NCBI RefSeq assembly: GCF_008039615.1
Contig: NZ_VDUZ01000011.1
Location: 1-64,000 of the forward strand
Direction of reading: 5' to 3'
From: Vineibacter terrae
GTDB taxonomy: Bacteria; Pseudomonadota; Alphaproteobacteria; Reyranellales; Reyranellaceae
Length of the DNA stretch: 64,000 nucleotides
Shown: piece after piece, positions 18,244 through 26,288 of the stretch
How positions within the stretch are numbered: position 1 is the first letter of the stretch
Layout of the letters: each line of letters starts with the position of its first letter
The notes under the pieces: generated by a model
What the model saw: the letters and a program-made list of their open reading frames with translations, nothing else
The model's database searches: none
What the model was told of the DNA's origin: nothing
Made by a program: the position numbers and the translations under genes

Positions 18244-18609
18244 GATAATATGACTCCTACCCGCCCAATACGTGCATGGCGGCGAAAAAAATCAATGAAT
18301 TCTATCGTATGCATCTATAATATGAAGTCACCTGTCAGATCAATCGGCTCCATATTGGATTGGTCGGCAACCGGAAGTATATATTTACACTGTATGTGTA
18401 TTTTCTTTCTGATTAGATGTTATGTATGTGGACAAAACGGTATTGAAAACAAGGTCATTACATCGCGCTCTTGCGAGCGGCGCCGCGCGGCCCGCGGCTG
18501 GATCGGTTGACGCTAGGACAAAGGGTATGGCCGCAAGTGTCTGGTACGCCCTGGCTGATCGGATTGCTTCCGGCGGGCTGATGCCGGTGGTGATGGGAGG
18601 CTAGGTCTC
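18244..18609. other. AT-rich divergent intergenic region between receiver genes and histidine kinase
   Basis: The first 240 bases are strikingly AT-rich for this genome (runs such as GAAAAAAATCAATGAATTC and TATATATTTACACTG), while both flanks return to normal GC. No open frame here has the codon bias of the surrounding genes. A 25-codon frame (18528-18604) ends six bases before the kinase start and could be a leader peptide, but nothing else supports it. The region must hold the promoters of both transcription units; the low GC suggests a nucleoid-protein binding site or a piece of foreign DNA. GGGAGG at 18595-18600 is the ribosome site of the kinase. Confidence 0.6.
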
Positions 18610-20802
18610 ATGTCGACCTACACCGGCCTGGACCTGATCCGCCGACGGCTGCCTTCGGTGCGGCGCCTGCGCAGCATCGGCCGCAGCTTGTTCATCGCCT
18701 TCGCCGTCGTGTGCGGCATCGCCGGGCTGCTGGCAGCCGCAGGCCACCTGCCGACTGTTCCCGTCGAGGCGACCACGACCTACGTCGCGGTCCTGCTGTC
18801 GATCTCCATCGCCTGTCTGCTGGTGATGCTGTGGTGGAGCGATCGCCAGGGGCATCGCATGACCGAGCGCGTGATCGAGATCGAAAAGGCGCGCCGCTGG
18901 TCGGACCGGCGGCTGTCGGAGATCATCGAGGCGTCCTCCGAGGGTATTGTCGTCTACGACGCCAACGATCGCCTCGTGCTGTGCAACGCCAAGTTCCGCG
19001 ACACGCTGACCGCGAACGGCGGCGCCCTGCGCTATGGGGCGCTCTACGAGGACAATCTGCGCCAGAGCATGCGGTTGGGGGTGTACACCGGTATTGAGGA
19101 TCCCGACGCCTGGATCGCCCGGCGCAAGGCATCGCTGCGCAAGCCCGGTGTGATCGAGTCCGTGCGCCTGGCAAACGGGACATGGCTGCGCATCTCCAAC
19201 CAGGTCCTGTCGGACGGCAGCGTCGTGGGCATGCGCACCGATGTGACCGACCTCAAGCATCGCGAGCTCGAGCTGGCCAATCGCGAAGCGCGGCTCAGCC
19301 GGTTGTTTGGCTCGCTGGCCGACGTCGTTCTCGAGCTGTCGGCCAACGGCGTGATCACGCAGGCGAGCCCGGCCGCACGGCAGCTGCTGGGGTTCGAGGC
19401 GGCCGATCTGGAAGGCATGCGCCTGGACGATCTGTTCCCAGCCGAGAACCGCGCGCAGCTCAACGAGCTGCGGCGGCGCCTGCACGAAGGGGCCGTGCAG
19501 TCGGAAGCGGTCATCCTCTACACCAAGCCGACCGGCGAGACGATCCACGCCGAGGTCCGTCTTTGGCTTTCCGACCGCTCGACCGGCGAGCAGATCGTCA
19601 CGGGAACGATCCGCGACGTCGACGATCGCGAGAAGGCCGCGGCGCTGGCCCAGCGCGAGGCGGCGCTGGTCAGCGCCATCGCCAATGCGTCCGGCGCCTA
19701 CATGCTGGTGCTCGACAACACTGGCCAGCTCGTCCGTGCCAACGCCGCGTTCGAGGACCTCATCGGCATGGACAACAGCCAGATGAGCGGCAGCCTGCTG
19801 TCGGCCAACCGCAAGACGCGGTCGCTGGCGGCGATCGTCGAGCCGGCGATCCGCGACGGCGGCGTCGAGGATTTTCCGTTCGAGTTCGACGTTGCCCTGG
19901 CCGACCGCCGGGATGCCAAGCACACCGTCAGGTTCGCGGCCAACGCCGTGCCCGAGGCCAACGGCAGCCTGCGCTATGCCGTGCTGGTCGGCATCGACGA
20001 CACGGCGCGCCGCAACGCCGAGACGGCGCTTTTCGAGGCGTCGAAGCTGTCGAAGCTGGGCCAGATGGCCGCGGCGATGGCGCACGAGCTGAACCAGCCG
20101 CTGGCCGTGATCCGCATGGCGGCCGAGAATGCGATCGACGAGCTCGAGCTGGAGCCGCTGCAGGACGCCGGCATGGCCGATTTCCTGCAGTCGAAGCTGA
20201 AGCGCATCGCCGATCAGACCGACCGCGCCTCCAAGGTCATCAACCAGCTGCGCGCGCACGCCCGCAAGGGCGACGACCATCCGGCGCCGTTCGACGTGCC
20301 GGAGGCGGTGCAAAGCGCGCTGGACCTGGTGGGCGAGCAGCTCAAGCTCGACGGTGTGCAGATCGCGGTCAGCAGCCAGCCCTGCCCGCAGGCGCTCGGA
20401 CACCGCTCGCGCTTCGAGCAGGTCGTCATCAACCTCATGACCAACGCGCGCGATGCCATCAAGATGACGCCGCCGGAGCAGCGTGACCACCAGCCCGGCC
20501 GGATCGAGGTGACCATCCTCGCCAGCGAGGACAGGAAGCGAGTTCACATGTCGGTTCGCGACAACGGGCCCGGGATCCCCGAGCACGCGCTCGATCGGCT
20601 GTTCGAGCCGTTCTTCACCACCAAGCCCAAGGGACAGGGCACCGGGCTGGGCCTCTCGATCTGCCACGGCATCGTCGCCGAGATGTCGGGCACCATGTCG
20701 GCGCGCAATCATCCCGACGGCGGGGCCATGTTCGAGATCGACCTGCCGGCATCGGCGGGCCGGCTGTCGGTGAACGAGCGCCAGGTGGCGCCGGCGGCCT
20801 GA
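18610..20802 (+). CDS. Membrane-bound sensor histidine kinase with three PAS domains
   Basis: A 730-residue inner-membrane kinase. Two transmembrane helices (about 26-46 and 58-76) leave only a very short periplasmic loop, so sensing is probably intramembrane or cytosolic. Three PAS-like units follow (about 105-225, 230-345 and 348-465); the first begins [22 protein letters not shown]. The H-box is [12 protein letters not shown] with His492, then N-box [11 protein letters not shown]1 DNGPGIP, F-box FEPFFTTK and G2 GTGLGLSI. There is no receiver domain, consistent with the divergent single-domain receivers being partners. The ligand is unknown. Confidence 0.93.
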   Translation: MSTYTGLDLIRRRLPSVRRLRSIGRSLFIAFAVVCGIAGLLAAAGHLPTVPVEATTTYVAVLLSISIACLLVMLWWSDRQGHRMTERVIEIEKARRWSDRRLSEIIEASSEGIVVYDANDRLVLCNAKFRDTLTANGGALRYGALYEDNLRQSMRLGVYTGIEDPDAWIARRKASLRKPGVIESVRLANGTWLRISNQVLSDGSVVGMRTDVTDLKHRELELANREARLSRLFGSLADVVLELSANGVITQASPAARQLLGFEAADLEGMRLDDLFPAENRAQLNELRRRLHEGAVQSEAVILYTKPTGETIHAEVRLWLSDRSTGEQIVTGTIRDVDDREKAAALAQREAALVSAIANASGAYMLVLDNTGQLVRANAAFEDLIGMDNSQMSGSLLSANRKTRSLAAIVEPAIRDGGVEDFPFEFDVALADRRDAKHTVRFAANAVPEANGSLRYAVLVGIDDTARRNAETALFEASKLSKLGQMAAAMAHELNQPLAVIRMAAENAIDELELEPLQDAGMADFLQSKLKRIADQTDRASKVINQLRAHARKGDDHPAPFDVPEAVQSALDLVGEQLKLDGVQIAVSSQPCPQALGHRSRFEQVVINLMTNARDAIKMTPPEQRDHQPGRIEVTILASEDRKRVHMSVRDNGPGIPEHALDRLFEPFFTTKPKGQGTGLGLSICHGIVAEMSGTMSARNHPDGGAMFEIDLPASAGRLSVNERQVAPAA

Positions 20803-20816
20803 GGGACGCGCCGCCG

Positions 20817-22073
20817 CTATCGGCCCTCCGGCCTCTGCAGCTGCCAGCACTGGATGAGGCCGACATTGCGGCCGTCGACCGGGTCGATCGGCTTGAAGCC
20901 TTTGCGGCTCTCGCCCGAAAGCGCCTGGTAGAAGCTGTTGCTCACCAGCACGTCGCTGGGGCCTGCCGCCGCCATCAGCCGTGCCGTCATGTTGAGCGCA
21001 TCGCCGATGAAGCCGTGATGCGCCGTGGAGAAGGCCCGCAGCGGCATGAGGCTCACATCGCCCATGGCGATGCCGATATGGACGCCACGCGATTTCTGCA
21101 CCCGGTCGATGCGGCTCTGCCAATGCTCGGAGACCGAGTTGCCGATGTCGATCAGCCGGCGGGCGCAGCGCAGCGCGTCGTCGGCGTACCCTGGCCGACG
21201 GTCGGGGAACCCGAACAGACCGATGGCCTCATCGCCGACGAACTTGTCCAGCATGCCGCCGGTCTCGACGATGGCCTGGCGCGCCTGCGAATAGAAGGCG
21301 GTCAGCGACTGGCGCACCAGGGCCTCATCGCGAGTGTCGCGCACGTAGCTGGAAAAAGCGCAGATATCGGCCATGACCACGGCCACGCCGCGGTAGATGC
21401 CGGCGCGCAGGACATCCTGCGGGCCGCGATCGCGTCCCAGCCGCCGCAGGCTCCAGGAGCTGAAATGCCACAGCAGCGTCGGCGCCAGGTAGTCGTCGGC
21501 GCCGGCGAACGCGGCGCGCCATTCGGCCCGCACGATCGAGTCACGGATGGCGCGGATGTTGCCGCGGCTGAGCGCTGCGATATGCAGGCCGAACGACTCC
21601 TCGATGCGGCGGCACACCTCGGCCTCGCCCCAGATCTCGACCGCCAGAGTCGGGCACAGGCGCTGGCGCAGCGCGGCATCCAGCACCGTGCGCGCCGCGC
21701 CGTCGGCGTGATCGGTGACCACCACCAGCCGCTGGCATTTCCGGTCGGGGTTGGTCGCATACTTTCGCGCCAGGCGCTCGACGGTCTCGTCGGCGTCGTA
21801 CCCCCATTTGACCTCGACGAAATAAGGGGCCTGGGCCGCCGGCGCGACGCGGATGTCAGCGAACAAGCCAGGTGATCCCAGCCGCACCTCCCGGATCGTC
21901 TCGACGCTTTCAGGCGTCAGCCCGTCGCGCTCGACATGGTGGACGCGCACCAGCTCGCAGCAGATCTCCTCGAGGAACAGCCGCAGCTCGCCGGCGCTGG
22001 CTGGCGCGGAAGCGTCGGGTACGGGCGGCGCGGCAACCGCCCGCGCCGGCGGTGCTCCATGCTTGACGGACAT
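20817..22073 (-). CDS. Class III nucleotide cyclase fused to an Mrr-like nuclease-fold domain
   Basis: A 418-residue cytosolic protein. The C-terminal part (about 228-400) is a class III adenylate/guanylate cyclase domain: Asp236 in VVMADICAFSSY and Asp281 in DKFVGDEAIGLFG are the two metal ligands, and FIGDALNMTARLM carries the Asn-Arg transition-state pair. The N-terminal part (about 30-160) has the layout of a PD-(D/E)xK restriction-endonuclease fold: a helix with Glu35/Glu36, Asp73 in LFADIRV, then Glu87-Val-Lys89 in YFVEVKWGY, followed by a hydrophobic strand LVVVTDH and LAVEIWGEAEVCRRI. The two domains are joined by a helical linker. It lies tail to tail with the kinase gene (14 bp gap). 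Confidence 0.85.
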   Translation of the reverse strand: MSVKHGAPPARAVAAPPVPDASAPASAGELRLFLEEICCELVRVHHVERDGLTPESVETIREVRLGSPGLFADIRVAPAAQAPYFVEVKWGYDADETVERLARKYATNPDRKCQRLVVVTDHADGAARTVLDAALRQRLCPTLAVEIWGEAEVCRRIEESFGLHIAALSRGNIRAIRDSIVRAEWRAAFAGADDYLAPTLLWHFSSWSLRRLGRDRGPQDVLRAGIYRGVAVVMADICAFSSYVRDTRDEALVRQSLTAFYSQARQAIVETGGMLDKFVGDEAIGLFGFPDRRPGYADDALRCARRLIDIGNSVSEHWQSRIDRVQKSRGVHIGIAMGDVSLMPLRAFSTAHHGFIGDALNMTARLMAAAGPSDVLVSNSFYQALSGESRKGFKPIDPVDGRNVGLIQCWQLQRPEGR

Positions 22074-22145
22074 GCGGCTCCTGTCTTCGTCCGAGCGAGG
22101 GACGATGGCATAGATGCGCCGCGGTGAGTACCGTCAACCGCTTCT

Positions 22146-22616
22146 CTAGGGGCGCGCCTCCTTCTTCCGGCGCGGCGGGCGCGTGGGCCGGTCGGGCTTG
22201 GAGGGCGTCGAGATCTCCTGCAGGGCCGCCGCAGCCTGGGCCTTGTGCGGCGCCTTGGTCGCGACGTCGCCCAGCGATACGACGCCGACAAGCTGCTTGT
22301 CGCGATCGATCACCATCAGCCGGCGCACCTGGGCCGAGCGCATGCGGTCCAAGGCGTGCTCGACGGGCTCATCCTCGAAGGCGAACAGCGGCTCGGCGCT
22401 CATGCAATCGGCGACCACATCTTCACCGGGCAGCGCGCCGACGGACACTCCACGCACGATGATATCGCGATCGGTGACGACACCGATCAGCTGCGCGCCG
22501 TCGCACACCGGCAGCGCGCCGACATTCAACTCTTCCATTCGCTGCGCCGCCTCCTGCAGGGACGCATCCGGCGCGATGGTCTCGACGTCGCGGGTCATCA
22601 CTTCGGCTAGCTTCAT
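22146..22616 (-). CDS. CBS-domain pair protein
   Basis: A 156-residue protein of two CBS motifs (about 1-60 and 68-125), shown by MTRDVETIAPDASLQEAAQRM with LIGVVTDRDII, and then FAFEDEPVEHALDRM with LVGVVSLGDVA. CBS pairs bind adenine nucleotides or S-adenosylmethionine and sense energy or redox state; the partner is unknown. The tail (about 130-156) is Pro/Arg/Lys-rich and probably disordered. GGAGGGAAGCC precedes the ATG at 22616. The frame is open further upstream, without coding character. Confidence 0.9.
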   Translation of the reverse strand: MKLAEVMTRDVETIAPDASLQEAAQRMEELNVGALPVCDGAQLIGVVTDRDIIVRGVSVGALPGEDVVADCMSAEPLFAFEDEPVEHALDRMRSAQVRRLMVIDRDKQLVGVVSLGDVATKAPHKAQAAAALQEISTPSKPDRPTRPPRRKKEARP

Positions 22617-22872
22617 GGCTTCCCTCCGTGGTCTGCCATCAGACATTGGCGAACCGGGGGTGAAGACGATGGCCGCAGCTTCAAAGTCACGGAAATGACA
22701 CCGCGCGGCGATGGCAGGCCTGCAAGTTTCGGAGGCGCAGGCCCATATGCCGGTCAGTGTTGGATGCGCCTGACATTCGCAGCGTGCCGCAAGGACCTCG
22801 CGTCGCATGGGCACGGCATATGGACGCCCGGAGCGTGTTGATGCTCTGGCCACAGGCAGCAGGGAGCCCAAT

Positions 22873-23451
22873 ATGGTCATGCACGAGCGCGCAGATGGTG
22901 CGATCCGCGAACGCATGGGTCGCATCGCCGGTTGGTCGGCGGCCTTGCTGCTGGCGACGCTTCAACCGGCGTTGTCGCAGGATCTGGCATGGTCCGATGT
23001 CGATTGCAGCGCGTCGCGCCTCGCGGCCGCTGACGGCTTTCGCTGCCGCGCGACGCAGACTTACAGCCCCGGCGGCGGCTCACCCGGGACGTATCGGTTC
23101 TACACGGCCACTGCAACCACGGGCGAGGGGACGACGTATCTGTACCTGATGGAGGGCGTCGACGACCGGTCCTGGGTCCGCCTCAGCCGGCCGCTGACCG
23201 AGCAGCTCAGCCAATCCATACCGCTGGCGCGCGCCGCCACGGGCTGGTCCGAGGTGCGCCTGCACGCAGGCAGCGGCTATGCCTTGTTCACCGGCGAGAG
23301 CGGTGAGCGCTGCGTCGGATTCCGCAAGGCGGGGCCGGATCGTGGCGCCGGCCATGCCTGGGCGATTCTCGGCATTCGCTGTGCGCCCAAGGGACAGACG
23401 CTGGGCGACACCGACATCGCCGCGGCGATCGAATCGGCACGTGCAAAGTAG
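22873..23451 (+). CDS. Hypothetical exported protein
   Basis: A 192-residue protein of unknown family. A basic N-terminus and hydrophobic core (IAGWSAALLLATLQPALSQ) form a signal peptide, cleaved after about residue 36. The mature part is beta-rich with four cysteines (DVDCSASR, FRCRATQ, GERCVGF, IRCAPKG), probably two disulfides. I chose the ATG at 22873, preceded by AGGGAG at good spacing; a longer frame begins at 22807. It stands alone between the CBS gene (divergent) and the OmpA gene. Confidence 0.7.
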   Translation: MVMHERADGAIRERMGRIAGWSAALLLATLQPALSQDLAWSDVDCSASRLAAADGFRCRATQTYSPGGGSPGTYRFYTATATTGEGTTYLYLMEGVDDRSWVRLSRPLTEQLSQSIPLARAATGWSEVRLHAGSGYALFTGESGERCVGFRKAGPDRGAGHAWAILGIRCAPKGQTLGDTDIAAAIESARAK

Positions 23452-23602
23452 GCGCGGACGCCGAGTGTTGCATTTGGGCAACGCTCGCCGGGCATCATCG
23501 TGCGGTCTTGGTGATGCCTGCAACGTGCCGCAATCGCCATCCATCTAAGCCGACGCCGACATAAGCCGCGTGCTTGGTTGGCGGCAGCAATGGAGTAGGC
23601 GA

Positions 23603-24496
23603 ATGAAGAGAGTTTTGGCGGTCCCCCTGATGATGGCAGCAGCCGCGTTGGCGCCGAGCCTTGCCCAGGCGCAGACCAACACCCCCGGGTTCTATGTCGG
23701 CGTCGAGGGCGGCTTGAACTGGCTCGATCTTCCGCGCACGTCGAGCGAGAAGCTGGGCTTCGGCCTCGGTGGCGTGGTGGGCTATGACTTCGTCGGACCG
23801 CGCCTCGAGCTCGAAGGCGTATGGCGCAAGAACAAGGCCGTCGGCCGCAACATCGATCAGTTCGGCGGCTTCGTGAACGGCTTGTACGATTTCACGTTCG
23901 AAGGCTCGCCGCTGTCACCGCATGTCGGCATCGGTGTCGGCGTCAATCACGTCGACAGCCGCGGCACGAAGTTCGCGATGCAGGGCATTGTCGGCGTGCG
24001 CTATCAGTTCGACAACGGCCTCTTCGCCAGCGCCGACTACAAGCTGGTCGATACGTTCGTCTCGGGCCGCGACATCTACGATCACAGCGCCATGCTGACG
24101 CTGGGCTACAAGTTCGGCCAGCCGGCGCGCGTCGAAGCGCCGCCGCCGGCGCCCGTGCCGGCCGCGCGCCAGAGCTACGTCGTGTTCTTCGACTTCGATC
24201 GCGCCGACATCACGCAGCCGGCGATGCAGACCATCCAGCAGGCGGCCGCGTCGGCGAAGGCCGGCAACCGCACGAGCTTGAGCGTCACCGGCCATGCCGA
24301 CCGTTCAGGTGGCGACACCTACAACATGGCCTTGTCGATGCGGCGTGCCAACGCCGTGAAGGACGCGCTGGTGCGCCAGGGCATCTCTCCCGCCGCCATC
24401 CAGGTGCTGGCGCGCGGCGAGAGCGAGCCGCTGGTGCCGACCGCCGACGGCGTGCGCGAGCCGCAGAACCGGCGCGTCGAGATCGTGATCAACTAG
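23603..24496 (+). CDS. OmpA-family outer membrane protein
   Basis: A 297-residue outer-membrane protein. A signal peptide (1-24, ending AQAQ) leads into an eight-strand OmpA-type barrel (about 28-180) with alternating aromatic residues such as GFYVGVEGGLNWLD. A Pro-rich linker (about 184-193) is followed by a C-terminal peptidoglycan-binding domain, VVFFDFDRADIT, with SVTGHADRSGGDTYNMALS and ENRRVEI-like ending (PQNRRVEIVIN). It anchors the outer membrane to the wall. GGAGTAGGC precedes the ATG, and a strong terminator follows the stop codon, so it is monocistronic. Confidence 0.92.
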   Translation: MKRVLAVPLMMAAAALAPSLAQAQTNTPGFYVGVEGGLNWLDLPRTSSEKLGFGLGGVVGYDFVGPRLELEGVWRKNKAVGRNIDQFGGFVNGLYDFTFEGSPLSPHVGIGVGVNHVDSRGTKFAMQGIVGVRYQFDNGLFASADYKLVDTFVSGRDIYDHSAMLTLGYKFGQPARVEAPPPAPVPAARQSYVVFFDFDRADITQPAMQTIQQAAASAKAGNRTSLSVTGHADRSGGDTYNMALSMRRANAVKDALVRQGISPAAIQVLARGESEPLVPTADGVREPQNRRVEIVIN

Positions 24497-24518
24497 CCTC
24501 CGGCTCGCAGCCGGACGA

Positions 24519-24552
24519 GAATGCGGCCGCGTGACGCGGCCGCATTCTTTTT
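24519..24552 (+). terminator. Rho-independent terminator after the OmpA gene
   Basis: A perfect 13-bp stem (arms 24519-24531 and 24535-24547, GAATGCGGCCGCG against CGCGGCCGCATTC) with a three-base TGA loop, followed directly by five T residues. It ends the OmpA transcript 23 bases after the stop codon. The convergent phosphatase gene ends at 24579, so the stem may serve both directions, although the T-run favours the plus strand. Confidence 0.92.
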
Positions 24553-24578
24553 GAGGTCAGCGTGGTCTGCCGTGACGA

Positions 24579-25172
24579 TCAGGCAACCTCCCGGCTCTGC
24601 ACGCCGGAAGGGTCGAGAAGGCCGACGACATCGAATTCCTTGGTCTGGCGCGGCCGGATGATCGCGGCTTGCGCCTCGGCGAGCTCGATGCCCGCCAGCA
24701 CCTTGAACGGCGGCGCATGGCCCACCAGCAGCGTGCAGCGTCCGCCCGGCTCGCGGTTGGATACCAGGATCCGCAGCCGCTCGACCGCGGCGGCCTGCGC
24801 ATTGGGGCTCTGGCTGGCGTGGTATTGCAGCTCGGGCATGATCTGCGCGGGGCGGCCGGTGACGAGCTGCGCGGTGTCGCGGCACCGGCAGAATGGGCTG
24901 CTGCCGATCTGGCCGTAGCGCACGTCGAGCCCTTTCAGGATCTGGCCGATCGCCGTTGCCTGCGTCTTGCCAGCCGGCGTGAGGTTGCTTTGCCACAGGC
25001 AGTCCTTGATGTCGCCCAGCGCCGGCTCAGGCTTGCCGTCGGACTGGGCGTGGCGCAGGTAGATCACATAGCCGCCGCGCCGCATGTCGGCGGCAAGGTC
25101 GCGTGTTGAGGCGCAGGAAGCGATGAACGGTGCGGGCAGCAGGGCGAGGAGCGAACGGCGATGCAGTGTCAT
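24579..25172 (-). CDS. Histidine phosphatase family lipoprotein
   Basis: A 197-residue phosphoglycerate-mutase-fold protein. It has an RHA instead of the usual RHG motif (VIYLRHAQSDG), with the phospho-accepting histidine near residue 41, and the second catalytic His in LLVGHAPPFKV. The N-terminus MTLHRRSLLALLPAPFIASC ends in a lipobox-like Cys, so it is probably an exported lipoprotein (RRS could also signal Tat export). The substrate is unknown. The ATG at 25172 was chosen for the signal sequence; the frame extends upstream without support. Confidence 0.8.
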   Translation of the reverse strand: MTLHRRSLLALLPAPFIASCASTRDLAADMRRGGYVIYLRHAQSDGKPEPALGDIKDCLWQSNLTPAGKTQATAIGQILKGLDVRYGQIGSSPFCRCRDTAQLVTGRPAQIMPELQYHASQSPNAQAAAVERLRILVSNREPGGRCTLLVGHAPPFKVLAGIELAEAQAAIIRPRQTKEFDVVGLLDPSGVQSREVA

Positions 25173-25266
25173 CGTGGCGGTTGTTGGCGAGAGGGCGCGG
25201 CCAGTATGGAGCTTTCGCTGCCAGGACGGAACGGCGAATTCGCCGGCAGCGCCGACGCGCTCTCGA

Positions 25267-25575
25267 TCACCGCTTCGGAGGCTGGCGGCGTGGTGCTGCG
25301 GTCGAGTCCCGCACGGCAAGGCGCGGCTCGAGGACGACAGCTTTCGTGCCGTCCGCCGGAGCGCGATCGCCGATGCGGCCAAGAAGACCGGAGACGGCGG
25401 CTTGCGCGATCGCAGCTGACGGCTGCATCACCACCGTAAGGCTCGGCCGGATGATGGAGGAGAACGGCAGGTCGTCGACGGCGACCACCGACAGGGCGTC
25501 CGGCACCCCAAGCGCGCGGTCCGAAATGGCGCGCAGCAGGCCGAGGGGGGGGGCGGCGACCAATGCCGAATGCGG
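25267..25575 (-). pseudogene. Remnant of a LacI-family transcriptional regulator (C-terminal end only)
   Basis: About 100 codons, starting HSALVAAPPLGLLRAISDRA, continuing GVPDALSVVAVDDLPFSSII and ending LEPRLAVRDST, align with the last third of LacI/GalR proteins (canonical AIVAANDLMALGALRAL, then VPEDVSVVGFDD, then LEPRLVVRESTA). The DNA-binding and most of the sugar-binding domain are absent, and several residues of the NDLMA segment are lost at a run of nine G bases (25545-25553). The frame is open to its natural stop but has no plausible start. The break lies just beside the tRNA-Leu terminator. Confidence 0.7.
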
Positions 25576-25594
25576 GCAGGCCCTCCAAGGAAAT

Positions 25595-25627
25595 CATTCT
25601 GCGACCGGCGAGGCCGGTCGCAGAATG
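25595..25627 (-). terminator. Stem-loop terminator of tRNA-Leu
   Basis: A perfect 15-bp stem (arms 25613-25627 and 25595-25609, loop of three bases) begins at the very 3' end of the tRNA on the minus strand and shares bases with the encoded CCA. It is followed by GATTTCCTT, a weak T-tract. Its place and strength point to termination or 3'-end processing of the tRNA transcript. Confidence 0.7.
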
Positions 25628-25712
25628 GTGCCCGCTGCCGGGGTCGAACCGGCACGGCCTTGCGGCCTCGGGATTTTAAGTCCCGTATGTCTACCAGTTC
25701 CATCAAGCGGGC
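25626..25712 (-). tRNA. tRNA-Leu (anticodon TAA)
   Basis: An 87-nt class II tRNA including an encoded CCA end. The acceptor stem pairs GCCCGCT with AGCGGGC, then discriminator A and CCA. The anticodon arm is CGGGA-CTTAAAA-TCCCG with anticodon TAA. A variable arm (AGGCCGCAAGGCC region) follows, then the T arm with GGTTCGACCC. A strong hairpin follows the 3' end. The region upstream (25713-25926) holds no gene that I can see. Confidence 0.97.
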
Positions 25713-25926
25713 GCCGGCGCGCGCAACCTAGGGGCGCCGCCGTCGCTCTTCAAGAAGAACGGGGATGCATCCATCCACCCCAGGGATGGGCAGCATTCGC
25801 CCACTATCCGCGCGTGGCCGGGCGACCAGGCGCTGTTTCCTGCTCATTCCTGTTCACAAAAATGAGTGAGTGTTTGCATATTTTAGAAGAAGGTGGTAAC
25901 AACGCCTTCCATTAAAGGAGGCGGTG

Positions 25927-26220
25927 ATGATGGTGGAGCGCATGTTGAAGGTGGAAATTACCGGTGCGGTTCTTCCGTCCAACGCGCATGTGCGGGTGCC
26001 GTGCGGGGAATACATGGCAACCGAGATCAAGCAGCCATCGGCCGATGGCGGTGAAAGGCGGGCACGGCTGGACGAGCCGACGCCGCCCTGGCGCCTGCGG
26101 AAGATCGATGCCGAGGGGCGCCCGGTGCCGTCGGGGCCGGCTTTCGTCCTCACGTTCCGCGATCTGGCGGAATACATCGGCGCCAGGCACATGCGGGTGG
26201 TCGAGGGCGATTTCGTGTAA
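25927..26220 (+). CDS. Small hypothetical cytosolic protein
   Basis: A 97-residue protein with no family that I recognise and no signal peptide or membrane segment. A perfect AAAGGAGG site at 25914-25921 precedes the start; ATG at 25927, ATG at 25930 or GTG at 25924 are all possible. The N-terminal part has a strand-like stretch (VEITGAVLPSNAHVRVP) and a charged middle. The upstream 60 bases are AT-rich and include GCATATTTTAG, which may be a promoter. It converges on the acyl-CoA dehydrogenase gene. The unusually good ribosome site suggests high expression. Confidence 0.6.
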   Translation: MMVERMLKVEITGAVLPSNAHVRVPCGEYMATEIKQPSADGGERRARLDEPTPPWRLRKIDAEGRPVPSGPAFVLTFRDLAEYIGARHMRVVEGDFV

Positions 26221-26259
26221 GCGGCAAGGGCGGCCCAGGCAGGCCCCACGGCAGGCATG

Positions 26260-26277
26260 GAGGCCCATTGGGGCCTC
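26260..26277. terminator. Possible stem-loop between convergent genes
   Basis: GAGGCCC and GGGCCTC are separated by ATTG between the ends of the small hypothetical gene and the acyl-CoA dehydrogenase gene. The position fits a bidirectional transcription end, but there is no T-run on either strand. Confidence 0.3.
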
Positions 26278-26288
26278 GCCGCAAGGCC

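Noticed and set aside
18250-18510. 86-codon plus-strand frame in the AT-rich gap, and the 25-codon frame 18528-18604
   Set aside because: No ribosome site of quality, no known motif and codon use unlike neighbours. The shorter frame could be a leader peptide, but I cannot support it.
18601-21123. 840-codon minus-strand open frame opposite the histidine kinase gene
   Set aside because: It is antisense to a gene with complete kinase motifs; the translation is His/Arg/Gly-rich without any domain, as expected for the mirror frame of high-GC coding DNA.
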